Translations under genes and position numbers: made by a program
NCBI GenBank assembly: GCA_902557705.1
Contig: CACEBI010000003.1
Location: 34,079-98,078 of the forward strand
DNA length: 64,000 bases
Direction: 5' to 3'
Origin: an uncultured SAR86 cluster bacterium
GTDB taxonomy: Bacteria; Pseudomonadota; Gammaproteobacteria; Magnimaribacterales; D2472
In this document: positions 17,807-25,532 of the stretch, in pieces
Layout of the letters: every line of letters starts with the position of its first letter
Position numbering within the stretch: position 1 is the stretch's first letter
The notes under the pieces: model-generated
The model's database searches: none
The model's input: only the letters and a program-made list of their open reading frames with translations
What the model was told of the DNA's origin: nothing

Positions 17807-19699
17807 TTAGCCTTCAGATAGAATTGTAGACTTTACTGATTTTCCTCGAAGAGCCCAAATAAATCTTGCAGCTTTAAAGAAAAATAACCTTACAGTTCTA
17901 TCAAAGAATGATATTTTCTCAATACCTTTCTTAACTTCGCAGACTTGCTTACCTCTAATTACTTTACCTGGAAGGATGCCTGTTGATTTACCATTTCTAC
18001 TAACAACATTACCAGATTTAATGGTTGCTACATAACCTGTTGCATCTTGAACTAGTCGTCTTCCACCAAGGGGGAGATCATAAATCATTTTTGGATGACT
18101 AACATTTAGCTTATCCAAATCAATAATATTTATATCAGCGAGCATACCTTGTTTGATTTCACCGCGATCAAATAATCCATAGGTTTCTGCAGTATCCTTT
18201 GTTTGTTTACGAATTAATAATTCAAGGGGAAATTTTTTACCAGCTTTTCTATCTCTTCCCCAGTGAGATATATTCGTTGTTGGCATGCTGGCATCACAGA
18301 TTAAAGCACAATGAGCTCCTCCATCACTTCCACCGGCCACAGATGATTTGAGTTTATAAAGACGCTCAACAAAATCAAGTTTATAGTTTTCATAAGGTGT
18401 GAAACATGCATAAATTAAATTAGTGCCATTGTTTTTTAGCATCTCATCAAACATAACTTCTAATTCTGAAATACCATTTTTTGATGCTATATAAGAGATA
18501 CTATGCTCTTTAGATGGCTCATAATTTGGAGGACTGCCTAAAATAAACTGAGTATCATAATTAGCTGTTAACTTATCGAGTATATCTATATCTTTAATTA
18601 GCTCTTCTTCTTTTTTAAAATTCAACTTATCTTTAAGCCTCTTTCGAAGCTCCCCATCTAAATCTGGCTCTTGAGATAATAGTTTAGATTTAAACTCAGG
18701 ATCTTTCATAATCTGATACCTTTCTTCTAGGGAAAGATGAGCAATTTCTTTGTATGCTGGATGTCTTATAAATGGGTGTAATGAGCTTTCGAAGCCAAAC
18801 ATTAAACCTACATTTCTTCCAGGAAACTGTGGGCGTATGTTTTTACCTTTTAAAAATTGTTCCTCAGCATATAAGATTGTTTTTACAGCATCGCCGCTAA
18901 CTTGAGCAAAAGTTAGTCCACAATCACTCTTATCAATATATTCTTTCATCCAAGACATCTCTATTTCTTTGTCTAACCAATCAGATACGATCTCCATGGT
19001 GCCCTCTCCGGCTTTATCAATAGCAAATGCTAATTCCCTCATCTCAGCTGAACTTGCTTCAGTTCCAGGTACATACTTGCCATATATGTCTCTATGTATA
19101 ATTGTTCTTGAAGTACTAAATCCTAATGCACCAGCCTCAATTGCCTCTGTAACGAGTTCAGACATTTTGCCTATTTCTTCTTTAGACGCATCAACTTGAT
19201 TTTGACATCTCTCATATCCCATCACATAACTTCTTACTGGTCCGTGAGCAATCATAAATCCTAAGTCCATAACAAATTCTTTCTTTTCAATAGCATCTAA
19301 AAACTCAGGGAATGTCTCCCAATTCCAATCAACACCTTCATGTAATGCTGAGCCTGGAATATCTTCCACTCCCTCCATCAGCTGTACTAGAAAATTTTCA
19401 TCTCCAGGTTTGACGGGAGCAAAACCAACACCACAGTTACCCATAACTACTGACGTAACCCCATGCCAACTAGAGGGCGTAATATAAGGATCCCAACAAA
19501 CCTGACCGTCATAATGGGTATGAATATCAACCCATCCAGGTGTTACCAGGTTACCCTTTGCATCAATTTCCTCTATCCCTGATTGTTCAATCTTTCCAAT
19601 CTTTGATATTTTTTCACCGTCAATAGCCACATCGCCATAAAAAGCTTTATTGCCCGAACCATCGATAATTGTTCCATTTCTAATTACAAGATCATGCAT
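17807..19699 (-). CDS. Amidohydrolase of the N-acyl-D-amino-acid deacylase type
   Basis: A 630-residue member of the amidohydrolase superfamily. It starts MHDLVIRNGTIIDGSG, with the metal-binding VDIHTHYDG near residue 57, VVMGNCGVGFAP near 86, and a C-terminal AGGSDGGAHCAL and GRRLVQDATGY. This layout belongs to the D-aminoacylase/dihydroorotase-like branch that hydrolyses N-acyl or cyclic amide bonds. It carries about 60 extra C-terminal residues with a hydrophobic/basic stretch. It diverges from the AraC-type regulator across a 172-base gap that holds a direct repeat, so it may be that regulator's target (inference). No signal peptide is seen. Confidence 0.82.
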   Translation of the reverse strand: MHDLVIRNGTIIDGSGNKAFYGDVAIDGEKISKIGKIEQSGIEEIDAKGNLVTPGWVDIHTHYDGQVCWDPYITPSSWHGVTSVVMGNCGVGFAPVKPGDENFLVQLMEGVEDIPGSALHEGVDWNWETFPEFLDAIEKKEFVMDLGFMIAHGPVRSYVMGYERCQNQVDASKEEIGKMSELVTEAIEAGALGFSTSRTIIHRDIYGKYVPGTEASSAEMRELAFAIDKAGEGTMEIVSDWLDKEIEMSWMKEYIDKSDCGLTFAQVSGDAVKTILYAEEQFLKGKNIRPQFPGRNVGLMFGFESSLHPFIRHPAYKEIAHLSLEERYQIMKDPEFKSKLLSQEPDLDGELRKRLKDKLNFKKEEELIKDIDILDKLTANYDTQFILGSPPNYEPSKEHSISYIASKNGISELEVMFDEMLKNNGTNLIYACFTPYENYKLDFVERLYKLKSSVAGGSDGGAHCALICDASMPTTNISHWGRDRKAGKKFPLELLIRKQTKDTAETYGLFDRGEIKQGMLADINIIDLDKLNVSHPKMIYDLPLGGRRLVQDATGYVATIKSGNVVSRNGKSTGILPGKVIRGKQVCEVKKGIEKISFFDRTVRLFFFKAARFIWALRGKSVKSTILSEG

Positions 19700-19811
19700 A
19701 ATATTTTTCTATTTGTAGCTTCTAAAATATATTAAAAAGTATTTCTTAAGCATTGTAATTTCAGTTCATTATAAATTGAGTGATAGATTATCAATAATGA
19801 TCATATATAAG

Positions 19812-19851
19812 AGAGATATTTTAATTCATAATAGAGATGTTTTAATTCATA
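19812..19851. promoter_or_regulatory. Two direct repeats with a 21-bp period, candidate AraC-type operator
   Basis: The 19-base unit AGAGATATTTTAATTCATA at 19812-19830 recurs at 19833-19851 with one mismatch. The unit starts are 21 bases apart, two helical turns. This spacing is typical of tandem half-sites bound by AraC/XylS-family proteins. The repeat ends 20 bases before the ATG of the divergently transcribed AraC-type gene and would control it, the amidohydrolase, or both (inference). Confidence 0.6.
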
Positions 19852-19871
19852 GATATTTTTTATGATTGCAA

Positions 19872-20873
19872 ATGTTTAATACATTACATAGACATAGAAA
19901 CTTAAATCTTGTAGTAGAGAAACTATTAGATATATCAAGGGAGTCAGGTTTTTCAACAGATGATATTGTCAAACATGCGAAAATAGATTTATCTAAGCCA
20001 TTACAAGAAGTTGAGACACCTAGAATCATTGAGTGCATCTATAACTATACAAAAGATGAAGCTTTGATGATCAAGCTGGGTCAAAGATTAGACATAACCT
20101 TTTTTGGGTCTTTTGGTTTTGCTCTAATGAGTTGCTCAAATTTTAAAGCAGTAAATAAATTAATAAATCGATATCGATTATTGCTTGGTAGTGGATTGAA
20201 TTTAAACATATCCTATGATTCACATAAGTCTAAGTCCACTCTTAGGGTTTCAATAGGTATTTTAAAAAATCTCCAAAAAAGATTAATAACAGAATTAGTC
20301 ATATCTCAGTCAATTTATCTTATTAAAGTTATCACTAATAATGATAAATTAAATTTCAAAGTAACTTTTCAACATGAAGGAGTTAACAATAAAGAACTTT
20401 ATGAATCGATACTTAAGTGTGATGTTGAATTTAATCAATTACATAATGATTTAACTATACCTGATTTAAGCGAGGAGAAACTAATCTCTGCAAACTCTGC
20501 TGTGCATATTATTTATGAAGAACAATGTGAAGAACTTTTACGAGATTTAAACAAAATAGAGAACTTCTCAGCTGCAGTAAGAAGAATTTTACTTCAAGCA
20601 GGAGATGATTTACCTGATATAAAAGAAGTTGCCTTCAAACTTCACACTAGTGAAAGTACTCTTAGAAGAAGATTAAAAGATGAATCTTCAAGTTATAGAA
20701 TTATTTGCGATGAAGTAAGAGATGTTTTAGCAAAAAAATATCTTACTACAACTAATTTAACTATATCAGATATAGCCATGTTACTAAATTACAGTGAAGC
20801 GGCTAGTTTTAGAAGAGCTTTTGTAAGATGGAATAAGGTTACTCCAAACGATTATCGTCATTCTAATAGCTAA
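19872..20873 (+). CDS. AraC-family transcriptional regulator with arabinose-binding-like N-terminal domain
   Basis: A 333-residue regulator. The N-terminal ~190 residues match the Arabinose_bd-type sensor domain seen in OruR/ArgR-like and VirS-like regulators. The C-terminal ~90 residues are an AraC HTH pair: DIKEVAFKLHTSESTLRRRLKDE (first HTH) and ISDIAMLLNYSEAASFRRAFVRW (second HTH). A TTG two codons upstream (19866) could also initiate, but the ATG at 19872 is preferred. The upstream 21-bp-period repeat suggests autoregulation and control of the divergent amidohydrolase. Confidence 0.85.
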   Translation: MFNTLHRHRNLNLVVEKLLDISRESGFSTDDIVKHAKIDLSKPLQEVETPRIIECIYNYTKDEALMIKLGQRLDITFFGSFGFALMSCSNFKAVNKLINRYRLLLGSGLNLNISYDSHKSKSTLRVSIGILKNLQKRLITELVISQSIYLIKVITNNDKLNFKVTFQHEGVNNKELYESILKCDVEFNQLHNDLTIPDLSEEKLISANSAVHIIYEEQCEELLRDLNKIENFSAAVRRILLQAGDDLPDIKEVAFKLHTSESTLRRRLKDESSSYRIICDEVRDVLAKKYLTTTNLTISDIAMLLNYSEAASFRRAFVRWNKVTPNDYRHSNS

Positions 20874-20893
20874 AAGAATATAATAGTGTTTAT

Positions 20894-20970
20894 GCGCCTG
20901 TAGCTCAGCTGGATAGAGTACTTGGCTTCGAACCAAGGGGTCGGGAGTTCGAATCTTCCCGGGCGCACCA
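20894..20970 (+). tRNA. tRNA-Arg (anticodon TCG)
   Basis: A 77-nt cloverleaf with encoded CCA. The acceptor arms are GCGCCTG and CGGGCGC, with one G-U pair. The anticodon stem CTTGG/CCAAG closes the loop CTTCGAA, giving UCG. Relative to the tRNA-Arg(ACG) at 7440 it differs in one acceptor base, the first anticodon base, two T-stem bases and the discriminator. It would read CGA/CGG codons. Confidence 0.97.
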
Positions 20971-20976
20971 TATAAA

Positions 20977-20998
20977 AAACCCCTCATTAGAGGGGTTT
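20977..20998 (-). terminator. Rho-independent terminator of the TonB-dependent receptor gene
   Basis: A perfect 9-bp stem AAACCCCTC / GAGGGGTTT with a 4-base loop. Read on the minus strand it is followed by a run of six or more T (the A-run at 20974-20979). It lies 50 bases beyond the receptor stop. On the plus strand there is only a short T-run, so its effect on tRNA-Arg transcription is less certain. Confidence 0.85.
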
Positions 20999-21047
20999 GA
21001 GTATCAATGATGCCGGGGAGCTACATGTCTAGCAATATCATTGAAAA

Positions 21048-23591
21048 CTAGTAATTAACAGTAAAGCTTATACCAGTTGTTCTTGGTGGTCCGCTAAACC
21101 ACGATATAGTTCCAAGAGTTGTTGTTATATCACCGAAGGAAGCATATCTATATTCTTCATCAGTTAGGTTATCAACAAAGAAGCTTACCTGAGCTTTTTC
21201 ACTTATCATTAAGTTTATATTTAAATTAGCAAGTGTGTATTCAGGATTTGTAATTTGATTAGGTCCACCATTGGCAGCACAACCTTCATATAGTGGTATA
21301 GGGCCACAATTTAAAGGGTTCTCTGACATAATGTCATCTCCGACTGTATTGGTCCTTAATACGGTAACTGCAGGTATTTTTCCAATCATACCTCTGTGTG
21401 TAAGTGAAATATTACTCGAATCATTTTGACCGCTAACATTGTATTCCAGATCCGATGCAGGATTATCACCCTCAACATGGCCAACTGAAACAGCTAAAAC
21501 TAATGATTCAGTTAAGTCATATGAAATATCAAATTCATATCCTGACATTTCTACGGTAGGTTGTATGGTATTTATAACAGTTGATTGTCCATTTGCATCA
21601 ATAGCTGATGAGACTACTGATTTATTAGAAAAATCTTGATCGAATACAGCAGCACTCAATCTTAGCCTTCCATCCATAAATGAAGATTTGGTACCAAACT
21701 CAACTACTTCGGTTGTTTCAGCTTCAAGAGTTTTTGCTCCAACTCCTAAAACTGAATTATTAGTATTTCCTGGCATATAGCCCTCACTATATGAGGCATA
21801 AATCATATTCCCATTATCAAATGTATAGTCAGCGATAAATCTCATTGAATCATTTTCATAGGTTCTCTCGATTGAACAATACCCTGTGCCTCCGGTAAGA
21901 GGATTTGAGAATGAGCCATAAATAGGATCACATTTTGATGCATGATATCTTGCTCCAGGAGTTGGGGCAAAAGAAATTTCCCAAGCATCCTTTCCAGCAT
22001 CCATATATGGAGCTGTTAGATTTGCAAGTCCGATTAATGCAGGGTTTATATTTCTTAAAGCAAAAGCATGATAAACAGGATTCAAATTCATTCCACCCTC
22101 AGGATAAACAGCTCTTATATCAATACCTTTTATATCTTCAGATGATCTATAACCTAAAGTAAGGTTAACACTATCAGTTAAAGAATATACAACTTCACCA
22201 TATACAGCTTCAGATATCGCACTTGAATGAACATATTCAACACCACTTGAGTTTTGAAATAGAGCTACCTTTGCAATATCAGCTATATTTATAGGAAGTC
22301 CAACCAACGGGGCTGGTGCCTGGCCTGGACCAATTAGTTGTGATGAAGCTTCAAAGCCAGCCGCACGAATTGTTGGGTTGACCATATTGCCATCAACATC
22401 AGATTCAAAATAACCAAAAGCATATTGAAGTTTACCTTCCATAGCCAGTCCATTAAATCTAATTTCTGTAGTTGAGCCATCTGTATCCTGAACTCTTGGA
22501 CCTACAAGAGTTATATCAGGAAAGTCATACCTACTAACTCCAGTTGCCCAACCTGTTTCCTGATCGTCATGTTTTGCAGTTGCATGAATAAATGTAAGAA
22601 TGCTATCAGACCCAAGGTCATAAGTAAGTTTTAAAAGAGTCTTATCTAAATCTAAATACGAATCACCAAAAGTAGAATCATGATATGAATCATAATGACC
22701 TGTAGCATTACAATCCTCAACAGCTCTAGTTTTCATATCATTTGGTATAAAGTTTAATGCCGGTCCACCAGCTAACATTGGTGAATTTGTATAGACTTCA
22801 CAGTTAGCATAAACAGCAGTCCCAGATGAATCAAACATAGAATATGTATACAAAAGATTTAAATCTTCAGTAATATCTACTGAGAGCATTGCTCTAAATG
22901 TCTCATTATCAATAATGCCGCCATCATCACCGAAACCATCAAGGTTGTTTATATAACCGTCTTGTTTTTTTGTAATTCCAACAACCCTCAAGGCTGCATT
23001 AGAAGTTAGAGGTAAATTCACCATTGCTGACACAGAATTCAGATTTCTTTGCCCCATAGAAACTTTCACTGTGCTATCAAATTCACCAACAACTGGTAAA
23101 TTATTGTTAACTAAAATTGCACCAGATGATGTGTTTTTTCCAAAAAGTGTTCCTTGTGGCCCTTTTAGAACTTGAAGATTAGCAACATCAAAAAGATCAA
23201 ATAAAGATCCTTGAGGCCTAATCATATATGCATCATCAACATATAAAGCAATTTTATTATCCCATTGGATGGCTCCTCTAGATGAGCCCATTCCTCTTAC
23301 ACTTACGTTAGCAACACTTTGATTGTTTGCAGATTTTTGAAAATTAATATTAGAAACAATACTTGGAAGGTTTTCCATATTGGTTATACCTTTCTCTTCT
23401 AAGTCTAATCCTGTAAAAGCACTGATTGCTATTGGAACATCAGTTACAGATTCTTCCGTTCTTCTTGCTGTAGTAATCACTTCTTCTATTGCATCCGCTG
23501 ATTCAGATGATGAATCTTGTGCTTGAATGGTAAATATTGATAATGAAAGAACTACAAAAAATAGTCGATTAAGTCTAAATTTTAACATCAT
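21048..23591 (-). CDS. TonB-dependent receptor
   Basis: An 847-residue outer-membrane receptor. It has a signal peptide to about residue 24 (ending IQAQ), a TonB-box-like EEVITTARR, and a plug domain (DVPIAISAFTG, VSVRGMGSSRGA, GPQGTLFGKNTSSGAI). A ~650-residue beta-barrel follows, ending in GISFTVNY with an aromatic last residue. The plug resembles the large marine TonB-receptor class annotated as FecA/CirA-like. The substrate cannot be told from sequence. It is transcribed alone, with a clear terminator downstream and a near-palindrome in its upstream region. Confidence 0.93.
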   Translation of the reverse strand: MMLKFRLNRLFFVVLSLSIFTIQAQDSSSESADAIEEVITTARRTEESVTDVPIAISAFTGLDLEEKGITNMENLPSIVSNINFQKSANNQSVANVSVRGMGSSRGAIQWDNKIALYVDDAYMIRPQGSLFDLFDVANLQVLKGPQGTLFGKNTSSGAILVNNNLPVVGEFDSTVKVSMGQRNLNSVSAMVNLPLTSNAALRVVGITKKQDGYINNLDGFGDDGGIIDNETFRAMLSVDITEDLNLLYTYSMFDSSGTAVYANCEVYTNSPMLAGGPALNFIPNDMKTRAVEDCNATGHYDSYHDSTFGDSYLDLDKTLLKLTYDLGSDSILTFIHATAKHDDQETGWATGVSRYDFPDITLVGPRVQDTDGSTTEIRFNGLAMEGKLQYAFGYFESDVDGNMVNPTIRAAGFEASSQLIGPGQAPAPLVGLPINIADIAKVALFQNSSGVEYVHSSAISEAVYGEVVYSLTDSVNLTLGYRSSEDIKGIDIRAVYPEGGMNLNPVYHAFALRNINPALIGLANLTAPYMDAGKDAWEISFAPTPGARYHASKCDPIYGSFSNPLTGGTGYCSIERTYENDSMRFIADYTFDNGNMIYASYSEGYMPGNTNNSVLGVGAKTLEAETTEVVEFGTKSSFMDGRLRLSAAVFDQDFSNKSVVSSAIDANGQSTVINTIQPTVEMSGYEFDISYDLTESLVLAVSVGHVEGDNPASDLEYNVSGQNDSSNISLTHRGMIGKIPAVTVLRTNTVGDDIMSENPLNCGPIPLYEGCAANGGPNQITNPEYTLANLNINLMISEKAQVSFFVDNLTDEEYRYASFGDITTTLGTISWFSGPPRTTGISFTVNY

Positions 23592-23604
23592 TAAATTCCC
23601 CCCT

Positions 23605-23631
23605 AATGATTAACAGCTTAAAGTTATCATT
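23605..23631. promoter_or_regulatory. Imperfect inverted repeat upstream of the TonB-dependent receptor
   Basis: AATGATTAAC on one side and GTTATCATT on the other form a 9-bp inverted repeat with one bulged base, 14 bases upstream of the receptor ATG. It may be an operator or a hairpin in the 5' leader. The AATGATAA-like arm recalls Fur-type sites but is not a full Fur box. Confidence 0.3.
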
Positions 23632-23722
23632 AATGAGCCTTTTGATAGGGATAAAAACGTTCATATAGAGGGATTTTTAACTTCAATATTTATTAGAAAT
23701 ATATATAAATATGTTTAGTTTT

Positions 23723-24109
23723 TTAATTGATAGGATCAATTGGGCCATTGGATGAAGCCCATTCTGCAAAACCACCAAGGTTTAAAACTTTTTTATAACC
23801 ATGTTTAATTAGCTTATGTCCAACTAAGGCTGATCTTAGTCCTACTGCACAATAAACCAAAATAGTTACATCGTCATTGTTATTAAGATGATCATTGATT
23901 AATGAATGATCAAAATTAGAATCAATAATGCTTTTAGGTATATTGACTGCATTTTTAATTAATCCAGTTGCTTCTATCTCAGAAGTCTCTCGAACATCTA
24001 TTATTAAAGTATTTACTGTGGAGATAATATTATTTGCTTCTTCAAAAGATAGTCTTGGAACACAGTCATTGGCTTCTTGAAGTAATTTTTGAATATCTGT
24101 TTCGTTCAT
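23723..24109 (-). CDS. Rhodanese-domain protein
   Basis: A 128-residue single-domain rhodanese (sulfurtransferase). The active-site loop CAVGLRS starts at the catalytic cysteine near residue 87, after the LVYCA strand. IIDVRETSEIEATGLIKNAVNIP is the typical CH2A region, and GGFAEWA the C-terminal helix. About 20 extra N-terminal residues are present. No export signal. It starts 2 bases after the DMT exporter stop, so the two form an operon. Substrate unknown. Confidence 0.9.
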   Translation of the reverse strand: MNETDIQKLLQEANDCVPRLSFEEANNIISTVNTLIIDVRETSEIEATGLIKNAVNIPKSIIDSNFDHSLINDHLNNNDDVTILVYCAVGLRSALVGHKLIKHGYKKVLNLGGFAEWASSNGPIDPIN

Positions 24110-24111
24110 AA

Positions 24112-24993
24112 CTAAACTTTAGTATTTACAGAATTAACATAACCTTTTTTATTTGAATTAGAAAGATAAATACCAATTAGCACAACAAAGCATCCAATGA
24201 CAATTGTTGATGTTATAACTTCATCTAAAAATATAGCGCCCCAAATAATACCAAAGACGGGAAGAAAATATGCAACAGTTGAGGTTTTTACAGCACCAAT
24301 CTTATCAATTAATCTTACATATCCTATAAAACCTAAACCGGTTGAAATAGCTCCCAGCCATATAGCAGATGATATAGCAGCTGCTGAAGGCACAGCTGTT
24401 GGAAGATAAAAAATGGTCACAGGCAACATAATTACAGCACTAAATATAATCGACCAACCTATCAAAACCATCTTATTAGCATTAACAGAATTTTTTTGTA
24501 TATATACTGTAGAAAACGAATAGAAAAAAGCAGCAAGTAAGGCAGACAAGCTTGAAATTAAAGTGGTATTAGAATTTTGAGGATTCACAAGGATGAATAC
24601 ACCAATAAAACCAATTACTAAACCACATAATTGTTTTAGGGTAACATCCTCACCTATCCACAGATAAGCAATCATCATGGTATTAAATGCAGTAGTTGCA
24701 TTTAATATGGCTAATATATTTGAGTCAGCACCAAAACTTGCATATGAAAATAAAGTAAAAGGAATAGCATTGTTCATTACCGCTAAAACCAAAACTTGTT
24801 TCCATATTGGTTTTAGAAGATGAATATATTTATTTCTTAAAAGAATGGGTAAGAAAATTAAGGAAGCTATTATTAATCTTGAGTTAACTAAAGCAACAGG
24901 TCCAAACTCAGGAGTGGCAACTTTAATAAACATGAAAGCACTTCCCCAAAGAGCACCTAAAAAAGTTAATAGTATCCAGTACCTTATTTCCAT
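24112..24993 (-). CDS. EamA/DMT-superfamily transporter
   Basis: A 293-residue inner-membrane protein with ten predicted membrane segments in two EamA repeats. The first contains LGALWGSAFMFIKVATPEFGP and the second LLAAFFYSFSTVYIQKN; GAIFLDEVITS is near the end. Family members export metabolites or amino acids; the substrate is unknown. The ATG lies only 16-17 bases beyond a Rho-independent terminator, and no purine-rich ribosome-binding site is evident. Expression may therefore depend on read-through of the upstream structured leader. Confidence 0.9.
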   Translation of the reverse strand: MEIRYWILLTFLGALWGSAFMFIKVATPEFGPVALVNSRLIIASLIFLPILLRNKYIHLLKPIWKQVLVLAVMNNAIPFTLFSYASFGADSNILAILNATTAFNTMMIAYLWIGEDVTLKQLCGLVIGFIGVFILVNPQNSNTTLISSLSALLAAFFYSFSTVYIQKNSVNANKMVLIGWSIIFSAVIMLPVTIFYLPTAVPSAAAISSAIWLGAISTGLGFIGYVRLIDKIGAVKTSTVAYFLPVFGIIWGAIFLDEVITSTIVIGCFVVLIGIYLSNSNKKGYVNSVNTKV

Positions 24994-25003
24994 ATTAAAA
25001 AGA

Positions 25004-25033
25004 TAAAAAAACCCCCAAGTAAACTTGGGGGTT
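25004..25033 (-). terminator. Second of two tandem Rho-independent terminators
   Basis: A perfect 10-bp stem AACCCCCAAG / CTTGGGGGTT at 25010-25033 with a 4-base loop, followed on the minus strand by a T-run. It stands between the candidate ncRNA and the DMT exporter start and could act as an intrinsic terminator or an attenuator. Confidence 0.85.
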
Positions 25034-25035
25034 AT

Positions 25036-25075
25036 AAAAAAATCTAGTTTAATTGCGACTGCAATTTAGAACTAG
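25036..25075 (-). terminator. First of two tandem Rho-independent terminators
   Basis: A hairpin with CTAGTT/AACTAG and AATTGC/GCAATT stems around a GACT loop, with a small internal bulge, at 25044-25075. On the minus strand it is followed by A and then seven T. It forms the likely 3' end of the candidate ncRNA. Confidence 0.75.
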
Positions 25076-25221
25076 TCGAAAACTTACAGATTACCTCGTG
25101 TCAAAAGGTGAATCCTCCGTTTCCTGTTATTAAATAAATACTAATAGGACCACCTCCATGTTCAGGGTAATAATATAAATGCTAAACAGTCCCCTTAAAA
25201 AACCACTTAACAAGACACCCT
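25036..25221 (-). ncRNA. Candidate structured small RNA or transporter leader
   Basis: No ORF occupies this stretch, but the minus strand has a consensus TATAAT at 25232-25227, a predicted start near 25221, and tandem terminators at the other end, giving ~185 nt (or ~217 nt to the second terminator). A nested rod can be drawn by eye. ATTACC (25095-25090 complement) pairs with the segment at 25066-25071 plus 100. That is, plus-strand 25090-25095 pairs with 25166-25171. Plus-strand 25106-25110 (AGGTG) pairs with 25151-25155 (CACCT). A 3-bp stem and a terminal hairpin lie inside. I compared it from memory with 6S, SRP, RNase P, tmRNA and common riboswitches and found no match. It may be an independent sRNA or a riboswitch-like leader of the DMT exporter. 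Confidence 0.55.
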
Positions 25222-25226
25222 CTTAA

Positions 25227-25232
25227 ATTATA
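25227..25232 (-). promoter_or_regulatory. -10 element for the candidate ncRNA
   Basis: A perfect TATAAT on the minus strand. The -35 region is AT-rich without a clear TTGACA. The predicted start falls 5-7 bases downstream, at the G-rich 5' end of the candidate RNA. Confidence 0.5.
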
Positions 25233-25274
25233 TACAGAAAAAAACCTAAATAAAGAAATTTTTTTTTATTAAAA

Positions 25275-25487
25275 TTAGAATGAAAATTCCATTTGAGCCT
25301 TTGGCTCAATAGAGTCTGAAGTAACGACTTTATTATTAAATTCACTATTAATAAATTTATCTAGTTCATTAATATCATTATTAAAATATTCAAATGCTAA
25401 AGTTCTTTTAATTGAAGGTTTATCACATGATGAAAGATATCTTTCAATAATAGGATCTAGGTTATTTAATTTTATTACGTTATTCAT
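25275..25487 (-). CDS. Small protein of unknown function under a LexA box
   Basis: A 70-residue acidic/helical protein that I do not recognise. It has one cysteine and no membrane segment or signal. It ends PKAQMEFSF; QMEFSF resembles the Q-L-x-L-x-L/F motif by which proteins bind the DNA polymerase beta clamp (inference). The promoter is striking: TTGCAT, a 17-base spacer occupied by a perfect LexA-type palindrome, then TAAAAT. The predicted transcription start is about 3 bases before the ATG, so the mRNA would be nearly leaderless. The operator strongly supports a real, DNA-damage-inducible gene. Confidence 0.65.
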   Translation of the reverse strand: MNNVIKLNNLDPIIERYLSSCDKPSIKRTLAFEYFNNDINELDKFINSEFNNKVVTSDSIEPKAQMEFSF

Positions 25488-25496
25488 AATGATTTT

Positions 25497-25525
25497 ATTT
25501 TACTGTATAAATATACAGTATGCAA
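25497..25525 (-). promoter_or_regulatory. SOS promoter with LexA box
   Basis: On the minus strand: -35 TTGCAT at 25525-25520, 17-bp spacer, -10 TAAAAT at 25502-25497. The spacer contains CTGTATATTTATACAG at 25518-25503, a perfect CTGT-N8-ACAG LexA site of the enterobacterial and general gammaproteobacterial type, centred where the repressor would block RNA polymerase. Confidence 0.85.
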
Positions 25526-25532
25526 TAAATAT

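Noticed and set aside
20977..20998. Plus-strand terminator for tRNA-Arg(UCG)
   Set aside because: The hairpin is followed by only three T on the plus strand beyond the stem, whereas the minus strand has a full T-run; it is assigned to the receptor gene.
25036..25221. Identification of the intergenic RNA as 6S RNA
   Set aside because: Size and rod shape are compatible and a TTCACCTT segment recalls E. coli 6S, but the closing stem and central bubble sequences do not match from memory, and the context is not the usual ssrS neighbourhood.
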